Both the position numbers and the translations under genes were made by a program. From positions 227,387 through 291,386 of the forward strand of contig RAZA01000002.1 of NCBI GenBank assembly GCA_003612485.1: a stretch of 64,000 nt of DNA. The letters run 5' to 3'. The stretch's first letter is position 1. Every line of letters begins with the position of its first letter. The stretch is from a bacterium D16-50. Lineage in GTDB: Bacteria > Bacillota > Clostridia > Lachnospirales > Lachnospiraceae. Positions 8,571-18,095 of this stretch are shown piece after piece. The notes under the pieces are model-generated. The model did not search any database, was not told where the DNA came from, and was given only the letters and a program-made list of their open reading frames with translations.

Positions 8571-10556
8571 TCACAAGAGCGGTTTGAGAAATCTGGACGG
8601 CAGCCTGGGGCGTTCCTTTGTGCCTTTGACACAAAGGAGCTCCAGGCTTTTTTTCGCTCTGGTCATGGCCACATAGAATATCCTGCGCTCCTCTTCCACG
8701 GTCCTTTCGTCCGGCAGTCTTCCGTGGGGAAACACGCCTTCGTTGCAGTCCGGGATCCACACCCTATCGAACTCCAGCCCTTTTGCCCCATGAACCGTAA
8801 GCAGCTGTACGGGAGGACGTCTCTTTGTCCCTTCTTGTCCGCCTTCTTCGTCTTCCCTGCATTCACCCATTTGCCTGCTTTTCCCGTCCCGCCCGGTTCC
8901 TCTGTTTTGCCCGTTTTCCATGGCTTGGGCGTACTCTTTCTGAAAGGAAATCCAGTCCTTCAGGCTTTTTTGCTTGGCGGCGTCCTCCTTGAGCCATTCC
9001 AGCAGCTCCTGCCACTGGATCCACTTGTCCGGCCTTCCCGCGGCCTCCTCCCTCAGATACCCCTCATAGCCTGCGGCCTTCAGAATGTAGTTCACCGCCG
9101 GCACAAGGGACAGCGTTCCTATCTTTTTCAGCTGCTTTTCAAAATAATACAGCGTCTCCAGCACTTCCTTTTTTTGTCTCGGAGGCAGCAGAGCCTCCTC
9201 ATAATACCGGATCATATCATTGACCCCGCCCCCGCCCTCCCCCAGAGACTCCCGGCTGATATAGCGGGAGGGTCTATTCATGATCCGAAGCATCTGCTCT
9301 CTGGTTCCCTGCCCCTGAGCCACCTCCAGATACGCGCAGATATCCTTCACGATAAAATGCTCATATATGCTGGCTGCCCTCTCCCGCATTACATAGGGGA
9401 TGCCAGCCGCCTTCAGTCTGGCCGCCAGCCCCTGCATATAGGAATTGGTGCGAAACAAAACCGCCCGGCTCTCCGTTCCCAAAGCCTCCTCCGAAAGAAT
9501 CTGCAGCAAATATCCCTGCTGTTTCTCACTGCTTTCAAAAGTATGCAGCGAGACAGCCCCGGCATGCTCCCCTGTCAAGCGCCTCTCTCCCTGAGAAACT
9601 GCTGCCGCCCTCAGCTCCTTAGGGAATCTGTCCTTGTTCTCTCCTATAACGGTCAGGGACGCTTTGACAATCTCGGGCACGCTTCGATAATTTATATCCA
9701 GCAGAATCTGTCTGGCTGAAAACTCCTGCGCAAACTGCTTCAGACACGCCGGCTCAGAGCCTCGAAATCCATAGATGGATTGATCGTCATCCCCCACCGC
9801 AAATAGATTGTAAGGCTCGGCCGAAAGCAGCTTTACCGCCTGATACTGCACGGGATTCACATCCTGAAACTCATCGATGAGGATGTGCCGAAAACGCTTC
9901 TGCCAATACTCCCTTGTCTCCCTGCTCTCCTCCAGCAGCAGCCTGCAGTCGTACAGCATATCGTCGAAATCAATCCCCCCCGCCTTCCGCACAGCCTGTT
10001 GGTATTCCTGACAGATATCCGGAAATAGCTGCCTCCACCTTCCGGGAGCCTTGCGGGCCGCCTCCGAGGGCCTGATGGTATTTTTATAATAGCTGATAGC
10101 TGACAGAATCTCCAGAGCCTCCTCGCCAAGCCCTTCCCAGCCTCCCCGGCCTGATTCCTGCTGATCCGCTTTTTTCTCATAAGTTTTCAATATGGGTATC
10201 AAAAGATTTTTCTTTTCTGAAGTCTTTAGAATTCGATCCGAATGCAATGCGTGAGATTCTTTCAGAATATGGTAGAACGCGGAGTGAAAAGTTCCGAAGT
10301 TGACGGGATAGGAAACGGAAGAAGCGCACATCCGCCGGAATCGCTCCTGCATGGACAACGCCGCCTCCTTCATGAAGGTAATGACCAAAATGGATTCCGG
10401 CGGCACTCCCCGCTCCAGAAGACAGAGAATGCGGCCGGCGATGGTGAAGGTTTTTCCGGAACCGGGGCCGGCCAACAGCAGCACCGGCCCCTCTTTGTGA
10501 AGCACGGCTTGGCGCTGCGCCTCGTTCATTCCATCCAGTTTCAGCGTTTCAGGCAT
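8571..10556 (-). CDS. UvrD/PcrA-type superfamily 1 DNA helicase
   Basis: ATP-dependent DNA helicase of about 661 residues, somewhat shorter than PcrA/UvrD (about 720-750). Motifs in order: Q-motif region [12 protein letters not shown], Walker [13 protein letters not shown], Ia/Ib region [11 protein letters not shown], Walker [14 protein letters not shown], motif [18 protein letters not shown], motif [18 protein letters not shown], and motif [17 protein letters not shown]. Start ATG at 10556 overlaps the gltX stop by eight bases (ATGCCTGA) with GGAG ten bases before it, so it is translationally coupled to gltX. It probably acts in repair or in clearing replication obstacles. It may be a second UvrD-like helicase rather than the main PcrA, so no symbol is given. 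Confidence 0.88.
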   Translation of the reverse strand: MPETLKLDGMNEAQRQAVLHKEGPVLLLAGPGSGKTFTIAGRILCLLERGVPPESILVITFMKEAALSMQERFRRMCASSVSYPVNFGTFHSAFYHILKESHALHSDRILKTSEKKNLLIPILKTYEKKADQQESGRGGWEGLGEEALEILSAISYYKNTIRPSEAARKAPGRWRQLFPDICQEYQQAVRKAGGIDFDDMLYDCRLLLEESRETREYWQKRFRHILIDEFQDVNPVQYQAVKLLSAEPYNLFAVGDDDQSIYGFRGSEPACLKQFAQEFSARQILLDINYRSVPEIVKASLTVIGENKDRFPKELRAAAVSQGERRLTGEHAGAVSLHTFESSEKQQGYLLQILSEEALGTESRAVLFRTNSYMQGLAARLKAAGIPYVMRERAASIYEHFIVKDICAYLEVAQGQGTREQMLRIMNRPSRYISRESLGEGGGGVNDMIRYYEEALLPPRQKKEVLETLYYFEKQLKKIGTLSLVPAVNYILKAAGYEGYLREEAAGRPDKWIQWQELLEWLKEDAAKQKSLKDWISFQKEYAQAMENGQNRGTGRDGKSRQMGECREDEEGGQEGTKRRPPVQLLTVHGAKGLEFDRVWIPDCNEGVFPHGRLPDERTVEEERRIFYVAMTRAKKSLELLCVKGTKERPRLPSRFLKPLL

Positions 10557-12093
10557 TCTGCAGCAGCTCCATGCCCTTCCGGATTCTCCTGACGGTCTCC
10601 TCCCGGCCAAGGATCTCCATGATCTCCGTCGCTCCGGCAGGAGTCATTTGCTTGCCGGACACCGCCGTGCGAATAGGCCACATGACGAAACCGTTCTTAC
10701 AGCCCTTCTCCTCCACGTATCTGGCCAGCATCCCATACAGCCCGTCATTGCTGTAGTCTTCCTGCCTCTCCAAAAGAGGAAGCACCTCCGCAAGCACTTC
10801 CAGAGAGGACTCCTTGGTGGTTTTCATCTTTTTATGAGCATACATTTCCGCACTGTATTCCGGCAATTCCCTGAAGAAATCCACCATTTCCTCAATATCG
10901 TTGAATACCTCTATGCGTGTCTTTACCATGGCGGCGATCTTTCTCAGCTGGGTTTCCCCGAAAAGACGGGAAACGGTCTCCTCCTCATGGCTCAGGCCGC
11001 CTTTCCCGGCATCCGAAGCCTTACCGCCATCCTCCGTGCATACCTCAGGCGTCAGCGCCCTCTGCAGATAAGGCTTGGCCATCTCATAGAATCTCTCCTC
11101 ATCCATGGCCTTGATATATTCTCCGTTCATCCAGCGCAGCTTTACCACATCATAGACCGCAGGAGACTTACTGATTCTGCGATAGTCAAATGCCTCAATC
11201 AGCTGATCCAAAGAAAAAATTTCCCGATTGTCGTCCGGGCTCCAGCCAAGAAGCGCGATAAAATTCACCACCGCCTCCGCCAGAAAGCCCTGCTCCATCA
11301 GATCCTCGAAAGAGGTGCTGCCACCTCGCTTGGCAAGCTTTTTGTGGTTCTCGTCCGTCACCAAAGGTAGATGAACGTATTTGGGAGGTTCCCAGCCGAA
11401 GGCCTCGTACAGTCTGGTGTATTTGGGAGAGGAGGACAAATATTCATTTCCCCGCACCACATGGGTGATAGCCATGGTATGATCGTCCACCACATTGGCA
11501 AAATTATAGGTGGGATAGCCGTCCGACTTGATCAGAATCATATCGTCAAGCTCCGCATTGTCCACCGTGATATCTCCGTACAGTTCGTCATGGAAGGTAG
11601 TGCTCCCCTCTCTGGGATTGTTCTGGCGGATGACGAAGGGCTTCCCTGCCGCCAGATTCGCCTCTATCTCCTCTTTGCCCAGAGACAGACAGTGCTTGTC
11701 GTAAACGGTGATTTCCTTCCCCTCCACCACCTCCGTCTTCAGGGACGCCAGTCTTTCCTTGTCACAGAAGCAATAGTAGGCCTCCCCCTTCTCCACGAGC
11801 TCTTTGGCATACTTCATGTAAATCCCGGTTTTCATCCGTTCGCTCTGCACATAAGGCCCGTATCCGCCGTCCTTGTCCGGCCCCTCGTCGTGCTTCAGCC
11901 CCACCCTCTCAAGGGTGCGGTAGATGATCTCCGTAGCCCCCTCCACGAATCGCTCCTGATCCGTGTCCTCGATACGGAGCATAAAGTCGCCGCCCTCATG
12001 CTTTGCGATTAAAAACTCATAAAGGGCGGAACGCAGATTACCCACGTGCATCCGCCCCGTAGGACTCGGCGCATATCTCGTCCTGATTTTCAT
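10549..12093 (-). CDS. gltX: Glutamate--tRNA ligase
   Basis: Charges tRNA-Glu with glutamate (possibly also tRNA-Gln in the non-discriminating form used by most Firmicutes). 514 residues. The class I HIGH signature appears as [11 protein letters not shown] (10-19) and the KMSKS signature as KLAKR (252-256). [20 protein letters not shown] and the [14 protein letters not shown] C-terminal anticodon-binding helices are family-typical. An acidic/Gly-rich insertion ([13 protein letters not shown]) sits between the catalytic and anticodon domains. It is the first gene of a two-gene unit with the overlapping helicase. No T-box leader is apparent in the 105 bases upstream. Confidence 0.95.
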   Translation of the reverse strand: MKIRTRYAPSPTGRMHVGNLRSALYEFLIAKHEGGDFMLRIEDTDQERFVEGATEIIYRTLERVGLKHDEGPDKDGGYGPYVQSERMKTGIYMKYAKELVEKGEAYYCFCDKERLASLKTEVVEGKEITVYDKHCLSLGKEEIEANLAAGKPFVIRQNNPREGSTTFHDELYGDITVDNAELDDMILIKSDGYPTYNFANVVDDHTMAITHVVRGNEYLSSSPKYTRLYEAFGWEPPKYVHLPLVTDENHKKLAKRGGSTSFEDLMEQGFLAEAVVNFIALLGWSPDDNREIFSLDQLIEAFDYRRISKSPAVYDVVKLRWMNGEYIKAMDEERFYEMAKPYLQRALTPEVCTEDGGKASDAGKGGLSHEEETVSRLFGETQLRKIAAMVKTRIEVFNDIEEMVDFFRELPEYSAEMYAHKKMKTTKESSLEVLAEVLPLLERQEDYSNDGLYGMLARYVEEKGCKNGFVMWPIRTAVSGKQMTPAGATEIMEILGREETVRRIRKGMELLQNA

Positions 12094-12198
12094 AGGCTTT
12101 CCTCCACTCAGTCATTCTTGTAACCTATTTTAATCTCTCATGACGAAAAAATCAATATACTTATCAGACTATTTCACGGCAGATTATATCAGGACCCA

Positions 12199-13401
12199 TC
12201 AGCCCGCCGCATCATAAAGATCCCGATACTCCGCACCGCCTCCGAACCCATAGCTCCATACCTGCTTGATCTGATCCCCTATCTCCTCAAAGCTCCAGCT
12301 CCTCCTGCTTCTGGCAACGCAGTTGGAATCGTTCACCTTGAAGCCATCTTTATCATATCCGTATATCACGATAAAATGCCCTCCCGTGGTGAAATCCCCC
12401 GGACTCATGGAACAGATAAGGACACAGCCCTGATCCAAGGCCGCCTTCATCTGCCTCTCGTTTATTCCCGGCTGACCCACTTCCACACCGTACATGGCAG
12501 GAAACTCCTCCAGAAGGGCCCACGCGGTTCCCGCGCCCCATACATAGTATCCGTTCTCCATGCTAAATTGCGCTATGAAATCCGGCGTCAGCGTCTCGTC
12601 CTCCAGCAGATACCAGCAAACCATGGAAAGACAAGTTGGTCCGCACCCCGCCAGCCCTATACTGCCGTCGTCCCCATATTCCACATACCCCCATCTGGGA
12701 TCCCACTGCAGGAAAAGAGGAAATTCCTGAGCTTTTTCCGAATCCGTGAAACCGCCCTGAGCCACTTTTCGGGCCGTAGGATAACCTGCCGCGAAATCCG
12801 CCATCTCCGGATTGTTGGCCAGAGCCTCCAGCATCCTCCCCGAATAGGCATCCGCATTGTCATAGATCTCTTTTATAAGTTCATTGTCTCTGGAAAGCTC
12901 CTTCAGCCGCTGAAGCACCTCCCTATCGTTTCTCTTCACGGGCCTCCCCACGTCCTCCAGACCACACAGCTCCACATAATCCTGCCCCGCCTTTCCGGGG
13001 CTTTTCCCTGAGACGCCGCCTGAGGAGGGAATCTGCCCATTTTCTGCTCCATAGGATTTCCCGTCGCCTCCGGACGAGGAAGAGTCCCGAACTTTCCCGG
13101 AAACGGTCTGCGGATCCTTAGCGCTGCCGTACCATCCCTGAGAGCTGCCGGAAACGGAAGCGCTGGACACAGTCTGATCCGATGTCTTCCCCTGACTCAG
13201 CCGCCCCAGCATATCCGTCATGTCACTGATTTGTACCTGAAGATGCAGAGAATAGGCCATGTTTGCCACCAGCAGCATACAGATCACCGTCAGGCCAAAA
13301 GGTCTCCTCCCTCTTCCCTTCTGTCTGGTCCCCGCCCTTCTGGGCATGTCTCTTCTTTCCTGCTCTCTTATTCCCTGATTCTTCCTTTGTCTGTTGTCCA
13401 A
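12199..13401 (-). CDS. Membrane-anchored C39-like cysteine protease
   Basis: About 400 residues. A basic N-terminus is followed by one membrane segment (about 36-52), a Ser/Gly-rich linker to about residue 140, and a C-terminal peptidase C39-like domain. The probable catalytic Cys253 sits in AGCGPTCLSM, His342 in TTGGHFIVIYGY, and the Asp/Asn position in KVNDSN (357-360). The start is TTG, eight bases after GGAGG; the next ATG is 18 codons downstream without a ribosome site. The topology predicts an extracellular catalytic domain tethered to the membrane. The Peptidase_C39_2 families act on cell-surface or exported peptides. No peptide exporter lies next to it, so the substrate is unknown. 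Confidence 0.75.
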   Translation of the reverse strand: MDNRQRKNQGIREQERRDMPRRAGTRQKGRGRRPFGLTVICMLLVANMAYSLHLQVQISDMTDMLGRLSQGKTSDQTVSSASVSGSSQGWYGSAKDPQTVSGKVRDSSSSGGDGKSYGAENGQIPSSGGVSGKSPGKAGQDYVELCGLEDVGRPVKRNDREVLQRLKELSRDNELIKEIYDNADAYSGRMLEALANNPEMADFAAGYPTARKVAQGGFTDSEKAQEFPLFLQWDPRWGYVEYGDDGSIGLAGCGPTCLSMVCWYLLEDETLTPDFIAQFSMENGYYVWGAGTAWALLEEFPAMYGVEVGQPGINERQMKAALDQGCVLICSMSPGDFTTGGHFIVIYGYDKDGFKVNDSNCVARSRRSWSFEEIGDQIKQVWSYGFGGGAEYRDLYDAAG

Positions 13402-13569
13402 TCCTTCAACCTCCTATGGATTCTCCTGCCTGCGCCGTCTATCACATTATTCCCCGCCAATGTTTCAAACTCCCAACATAAATGCATCATACTTGTAAAA
13501 CATAGGAGTTTTGTATCTTATTTCTTCAGGCCTATTTTTTACAACCTGACTGTTCAAAAAATCCTCGCA

Positions 13570-13610
13570 TAAAAATACGCTCCACGGGCCGGATTTCCTC
13601 CCGTGGAGCT
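13570..13610 (-). terminator. Intrinsic terminator of ackA
   Basis: GCTCCACGGG (13579-13588) pairs perfectly with CCCGTGGAGC (13600-13609). On the minus strand the stem is followed by GTATTTTTATG. It lies about 65 bases after the ackA stop. The remaining 13402-13569 stretch shows no gene. Confidence 0.8.
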
Positions 13611-13674
13611 TGATTTTATTGCAGCTTCATTTTAATGCAGCTTTATTTTAAAGATTTATTTTTAGCAATGACGC

Positions 13675-14877
13675 CTATACCGCCGAAACCAGCCTCACGG
13701 TCTCCCTTGCGATGGCCAGCTCCTCATTGGTAGGAATCACCATCACCGTGGTGGAGCTGTCGGGGGTAGTTATGGCAATATCCTCGCCCCGTTTCCCGTT
13801 GGCCTCCTGATCCAGCTTCACCCCCAGATATCCCAGATACTCGCAGACGAAGGTGCGCACCAAAGGCGCATTCTCCCCTACCCCGGCGGTAAAGCAGATC
13901 ACGTCAACGCCGTTCATGGCCGCCGCATAGGCCCCGACGTACTTCGCCACCCTATAGCTGAAGGTCTTCAGAGTGCGGACGGCATTATCATCTCCCTTAT
14001 GATATCCGTCCTCCAGATCCCGGAAATCCGAGGATAGGTTATCGGACAGCCCTAAAACGCCTGACTTCTTGTTCAGCACGGACATGATCTCATCGATATC
14101 CTTCTTTTCCTTATGTGCCAGAAACTCAATGATGGCGGGATCTATATCCCCGGAACGAGTTCCCATGATCAGGCCCTCCAGAGGCGTAAGGCCCATAGAG
14201 GTATCCACGCATTTACCGTTCTTCACCGCAGAGACGCTGGCGCCGTTGCCCAGATGGCAGACAATGATCTTCAGATCCTTGTAATCCCTGCCCAGAACCT
14301 CCGCCGCCCGCTTGGATACATAGGAATGGCTGGTGCCGTGGAAGCCGTATCTCCGGATCTTGTATTTCTTATAATATTCATAAGGAAGGCCGTACAGATA
14401 GGCCTCCTCGGGCATGGTCTGATGGAACGCGGTGTCAAAGACACCCACCATGGGAGTTGACGGCATCAGCTTCCTGCAGGCGTTGATGCCGATGAGATTG
14501 GCCGGATTGTGCAGAGGGGCGAGATCATTGCACTCCTCCACCGCCCTCATCACTTCATCGTCAATCACAACGGAATCCGCAAATTTCTCCCCTCCATGTA
14601 CCACCCGATGGCCCACGGCCCCGATCTCATCAAGGCTTCCCACCACCCCGGTGACAGGGTTGGTCAGGGCCTCTAACACCAGCCGGATGGCCTCGGTATG
14701 GTCGGGCATGGGCGTGATCGTCTTTTCCTTCTCCCCTCCTTCAGGGGCGTAGGTAATCATGCTCCCGTCTATGCCGATCCTCTCGCAGAGTCCCTTGGCA
14801 AGGCACTGCTCGGACACAGAATCGATGAGCTGGAACTTCAGCGACGAGCTGCCGCAGTTAATAACTAATACTTTCAT
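13675..14877 (-). CDS. ackA: Acetate kinase
   Basis: Makes ATP and acetate from acetyl phosphate, the last step of the fermentative Pta-AckA route. 400 residues of the ASKHA fold: MKVLVINCGSSSLKFQLID at the start, VGHRVVHGGEKF, PLHNPANLIGI, FDTAFHQTMPEEAYLY, GFHGTSHSYV, and CHLGNGASVSAV. The ATG at 14877 has AAAGGATG before it; an in-frame TTG two codons upstream is less likely. It lies downstream of pta with a small membrane-protein gene between them, and ends at a strong hairpin. Confidence 0.96.
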   Translation of the reverse strand: MKVLVINCGSSSLKFQLIDSVSEQCLAKGLCERIGIDGSMITYAPEGGEKEKTITPMPDHTEAIRLVLEALTNPVTGVVGSLDEIGAVGHRVVHGGEKFADSVVIDDEVMRAVEECNDLAPLHNPANLIGINACRKLMPSTPMVGVFDTAFHQTMPEEAYLYGLPYEYYKKYKIRRYGFHGTSHSYVSKRAAEVLGRDYKDLKIIVCHLGNGASVSAVKNGKCVDTSMGLTPLEGLIMGTRSGDIDPAIIEFLAHKEKKDIDEIMSVLNKKSGVLGLSDNLSSDFRDLEDGYHKGDDNAVRTLKTFSYRVAKYVGAYAAAMNGVDVICFTAGVGENAPLVRTFVCEYLGYLGVKLDQEANGKRGEDIAITTPDSSTTVMVIPTNEELAIARETVRLVSAV

Positions 14878-14906
14878 GGCCAAACATCCTTTCGTAATAA
14901 ATTTCC

Positions 14907-15086
14907 TCAGACGTCCCTTCTGTACGCCTTATAGCAGTTATAAAAATTGATGGCTCCGAAGGCCAGAAATGCCGCTCCCAGAATCATCGTATGGATCCTT
15001 CCCTTAGCCAATATGACTTCCGCCACACCCAGCACTATGTCCAGCAGGCCTACCACAAAATACCTTCTCACCAATTTGTTCTTCAT
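14907..15086 (-). CDS. Small two-helix membrane protein between pta and ackA
   Basis: A 59-residue protein beginning MKNKLVRRYFVVGLL, with two hydrophobic segments (about 9-22 and 27-44) separated by KGRIH and a basic tail YKAYRRDV. The ATG at 15086 has AGAGAGGTGCGAAG upstream; a longer in-frame version starting at 15134 has no such site. It is 29 bases from ackA and 155 bases from pta on the same strand, so probably co-transcribed. I do not recognise the family. A role linked to acetate or acetyl-phosphate metabolism is only suggested by position. Confidence 0.6.
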   Translation of the reverse strand: MKNKLVRRYFVVGLLDIVLGVAEVILAKGRIHTMILGAAFLAFGAINFYNCYKAYRRDV

Positions 15087-15241
15087 CTTCGCACCTCTCT
15101 TGTATCCCCCCGTCCATCCTCCCAAAGGCGGCAAAAAACATCATGCCGCCTCCAAATGTTCCCAGTCAGTTCATACACAGCCCTTGTCGGCTGCGCCTTC
15201 GTGGATTCACGGCCCTTGGCCTTCGTCATTCAGGGCGGTTC

Positions 15242-16243
15242 TCACGCCAGCTGGGCCTGCACCGCCGTCAGCGCCACCACGCCCACAATGTCCTGCCAAG
15301 AACATCCTCTGGACAGATCATTCACCGGCTTGGCTATGCCCTGCAGCATAGGGCCGTAGGCCTCCGCGCCCCCCAGCCTCTGCACCAGCTTGTAGCCGAT
15401 ATTGCCGGCGTCCAGATTGGGAAAGATTAAAATATTTGCTCTCCCGCCAACGGGGCTGCCGGGAGACTTGGACTTGGCCACTCCGGGAACCAGCGCCGCG
15501 TCCAGCTGCAGCTCCCCGTCCAGAATCAGATGAGGATATTCCTCTCTGGCGATTCTGGTGGCCTCCACCACCTTGTCCACCATGGCGTGCTTCGCGCTCC
15601 CCTTAGTGGAGTGGCTGAGCATGGCTATGACGGGCTTTGGCCCGATCAGCGACTTGAAACTCCTATAGGAAGTCTCCGCTATGGCGGCCAGCTCCTCGGC
15701 GGTAGGATCCTGATTCAGGCCGCAGTCCGCAAAGAGAAACGCGCCTTCGTCCCCCTGATCCTTGAACTGAGTGTCCATGACGAAAAACGCTGATACAAGC
15801 TTCACGCCGGGAGCCGTCTTCAGAATCTGCAGCGCAGGCCTCAGGGTGTCCGCTGTGGAATGGCAAGCCCCAGCCACCATGCCGTCCGCGTCTCCGGCCT
15901 TCACCATAACGATTCCGAATGTCAGATAGTCATCTAAAAGGATCTCCCTTGCCTTCTCCGGAGTCATGCCTTTGGTCTTTCTGGTCTCGTACAAAAGATT
16001 CACATACTCCTCCAGCTTAGGGGTATTGGCAGGATTAATCACGGTAATGTTGGTGAGGTCCACCTCCAGCCAGCCGGCGCCGTCCATGATCTTTTCCTCG
16101 TCGCCCACCATGATGATGTTGGCTATGCCTTCCTCCATGATCTTCGCCGCCGCAAGCAGAGTTCTCTTATCCTTGGACTCCGGCAGGACGATGGTCTTTT
16201 TATCCAGCTTTGCCCTTTCCTTAATCTTGTCAATATATGACAT
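15242..16243 (-). CDS. pta: Phosphate acetyltransferase
   Basis: Interconverts acetyl-CoA and acetyl phosphate. 333 residues, the length of the short single-domain Pta of Firmicutes. Signatures include [69 protein letters not shown], and [32 protein letters not shown] precedes the ATG. The mRNA is predicted to start near 16628 and therefore carry a leader of about 385 bases containing twelve 22-bp repeats (see 16261-16521). Downstream lie the small membrane protein and ackA. Confidence 0.96.
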   Translation of the reverse strand: MSYIDKIKERAKLDKKTIVLPESKDKRTLLAAAKIMEEGIANIIMVGDEEKIMDGAGWLEVDLTNITVINPANTPKLEEYVNLLYETRKTKGMTPEKAREILLDDYLTFGIVMVKAGDADGMVAGACHSTADTLRPALQILKTAPGVKLVSAFFVMDTQFKDQGDEGAFLFADCGLNQDPTAEELAAIAETSYRSFKSLIGPKPVIAMLSHSTKGSAKHAMVDKVVEATRIAREEYPHLILDGELQLDAALVPGVAKSKSPGSPVGGRANILIFPNLDAGNIGYKLVQRLGGAEAYGPMLQGIAKPVNDLSRGCSWQDIVGVVALTAVQAQLA

Positions 16244-16260
16244 ATCCCTTCTCCTTTCCT

Positions 16261-16521
16261 GCGGTCACCGCCATTTCTTCTGCGGTCCCCCGCCATTTCT
16301 TCTGCGGTCCCCCGCCATTTCTTCCGCGGTCCCCGCCATTTCCTCTGCGGTCCCCCGCCATTTCTTCTGCGGTCCCCCGCCATTTCTTCTGCGGTCCCCC
16401 GCCATTTCTTCTGCGGTCCCCCGCCATTTCTTCTGCGGTCCCCCGCCATTTCTTCTGCGGTCCCCCGCCATTTCTTCTGCGGTCCCCCGCCATTTCTTCT
16501 GCGGTCCCCCGCCATTTCTTA
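16261..16521. repeat. Twelve-copy 22-bp tandem repeat in the pta leader
   Basis: Unit on plus: GCGGTCCCCCGCCATTTCTTCT. Ten copies are 22 bases and two (the first at 16261 and the fourth at 16326) are 21. Read as pta leader RNA each unit contains GCGG-GGGA-CCGC, a 4-bp stem capped by a GNRA-type tetraloop, separated by an AGAAGAAAUG linker. Both short variants lose a base only in the loop and keep the stem. The array begins 18 bases upstream of the pta start codon. Frames through it are periodic and not convincing as protein. The rest of the gap 16244-16835 holds only the two promoters. Confidence 0.92.
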
Positions 16522-16634
16522 CTGCAGTCTGTCATCCCCATGCCGACGTCCCCCCAAAGCCGCCTTCACGCTTCTCATGATATACTTCTATACAATATAT
16601 CCAATTTTTCCGCTTAACAAACTGCGCTGTTTAT

Positions 16635-16663
16635 ATTATACTAAATCCGGAGACAATAAACAA
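16635..16663 (-). promoter_or_regulatory. Predicted promoter of pta
   Basis: TTGTTT (16658-16663), a 17-base spacer and TATAAT (16635-16640) on the minus strand. It implies a leader of about 385 bases that includes the whole tandem-repeat array. Confidence 0.65.
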
Positions 16664-16784
16664 GGACAAATATTCGCTAAATTGTATATTTTAAAATACA
16701 CCCGGCTTCCTTGTCTTTTCGTTTTTCCGATGAATCGGCACATGTAAACGCTTACATACTATGTTATTTTTTTCACATTACCTT

Positions 16785-16813
16785 TTGACATTTTTTAACG
16801 CAATATTGATAAT
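16785..16813 (+). promoter_or_regulatory. Predicted promoter of tmcAL
   Basis: TTGACA (16785-16790), a 17-base spacer and GATAAT (16808-16813). The ATG of tmcAL is about 16 bases after the expected start point, so the leader is very short. Confidence 0.65.
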
Positions 16814-16835
16814 CTTGGTATTTGAGGAGACTTCC

Positions 16836-18077
16836 ATGACAGTGAACGGTATTATAGCAGAATACAACCCCTTCCACAACGGCCACCTCTATCAATTGGA
16901 GGAATCCCGCCGCCTCACCAATGCAGACTATACAGTGGTGATAATGAGTGGGGATTTTGTCCAGAGAGGAGCTCCCGCCCTTATATGCAAGCACGCAAGG
17001 GCCAAGATGGCTCTTGGCTGCGGCGCGGATCTGGTGATAGAGCTGCCTGTGCTCTACGCCGCCGCCAGCGCCGAATATTTTGCCGCAGGCGCCGTGGCCC
17101 TATTGGATAAGCTGGGAGTGGTCACCCATCTATGCTTCGGCAGCGAATGCGGAAACGATGCACTGCTTTGGCAGCTGGCCCGCGCTCTGTCCGAAGAACC
17201 GGAGGAATACCGGACTGCCCTGAAACAGTTTCTGAAGGAAGGCGCCGCCTACCCCTGCGCAAGAAGCCGGGCTCTGGATGCAGTCCGCTCCCTTGAGCTG
17301 CCGGAAGGCTGGAGAGAAATCCTCGCTTCCCCCAACAACCTGCTGGGCATGGAATACATTCGGGCGCTTCTGAAAAGAAACAGCTCCATAACCCCCGTCA
17401 CTGTAAAAAGGCTGGGAGCCGGATATCACGAAACCATGCATGGCTCCGCTCTGGCCATCCGTCAGACCCTGCGGCAGGGTGCAGACCGTGAGAACGCCAA
17501 AAAAGCCGTTTATTCCGATATGCCTCCTAAGGCCGCCTCGATCCTGCTGGGTCAGCTAAAAGAAAGGCCTCCCATGCATGGGGACGCCCTTTCTTCCATT
17601 CTGTATTTCAAGCTGTTCAGGGAAAGCGAATACGGCTATGAAAAATATCTTGACCTATCTTCGGATCTGTCGGATCGAATCCAAAAAATGCTGGGGAGCT
17701 TCACCGGCTACGAAGCCTTCTGCCAGCTTTTAAAGACGCGGAACATGACCTATTCCAGAATCAGCCGATGCCTGCTGCACATCCTTCTGGACATCGAAAA
17801 GGAACATATGGAGCTGGGCCGTTCCCTTGACTATGCTCCCTATGCCAGAGTTCTGGGATTCCGAAAAGAAGCCCTGCCTCTGCTTACCGCCATCAAAAGA
17901 CATTCCTCCATCCCTCTGGTGACCAAGCTCCTCCGCGGGCAAAAATGCCTGCCGAAAGACGCCTGCAGACTTCTGAATCTGGATATCAGAGCCTCCGGAA
18001 TCTACAACGGCGTATTGTGGAGCGGTTCGGGCCGCCCCGCCCCCAGCGAGTTTTCCACGCCCTTGGTTTTGCTGTAG
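16836..18077 (+). CDS. tmcAL: tRNA(Met) cytidine acetate ligase (YlbM/DUF795 family)
   Basis: Forms N4-acetylcytidine at the wobble base of elongator tRNA-Met using acetate and ATP. 413 residues. The N-terminal nucleotidyltransferase motif is GIIAEYNPFHNGHLYQL, followed by VVIMSGDFVQRGAPAL and SPNNLLGMEYIRAL; the C-terminal half carries the DUF795 helices. GAGGAG seven bases before the ATG at 16836 fixes the start; an in-frame ATG at 16761 lies upstream of the promoter and is rejected. The gene is divergent from pta-ackA, whose product acetate is its substrate, a neighbourhood also known in other Clostridia. It converges on the MFS gene, 18 bases away. Confidence 0.92.
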   Translation: MTVNGIIAEYNPFHNGHLYQLEESRRLTNADYTVVIMSGDFVQRGAPALICKHARAKMALGCGADLVIELPVLYAAASAEYFAAGAVALLDKLGVVTHLCFGSECGNDALLWQLARALSEEPEEYRTALKQFLKEGAAYPCARSRALDAVRSLELPEGWREILASPNNLLGMEYIRALLKRNSSITPVTVKRLGAGYHETMHGSALAIRQTLRQGADRENAKKAVYSDMPPKAASILLGQLKERPPMHGDALSSILYFKLFRESEYGYEKYLDLSSDLSDRIQKMLGSFTGYEAFCQLLKTRNMTYSRISRCLLHILLDIEKEHMELGRSLDYAPYARVLGFRKEALPLLTAIKRHSSIPLVTKLLRGQKCLPKDACRLLNLDIRASGIYNGVLWSGSGRPAPSEFSTPLVLL

Positions 18078-18095
18078 ATCCTTCCAAAGACGCCG

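Noticed and set aside
8003..8632. Minus-strand frame of about 200 codons opposite the DUF1292 gene
   Set aside because: The plus-strand DUF1292 protein, its promoter and ribosome site are convincing; the minus frame has no motif.
16123..16515. Minus-strand frame encoding a Gly/Arg/Trp repeat protein through the 22-bp array and into pta
   Set aside because: All three frames are open because the unit has no stop; it runs out of frame into pta and has no ribosome site. The array is better read as leader RNA.
16261..16521. CRISPR array
   Set aside because: Units are contiguous 22-bp tandem copies with no unique spacers, and no cas genes are near.
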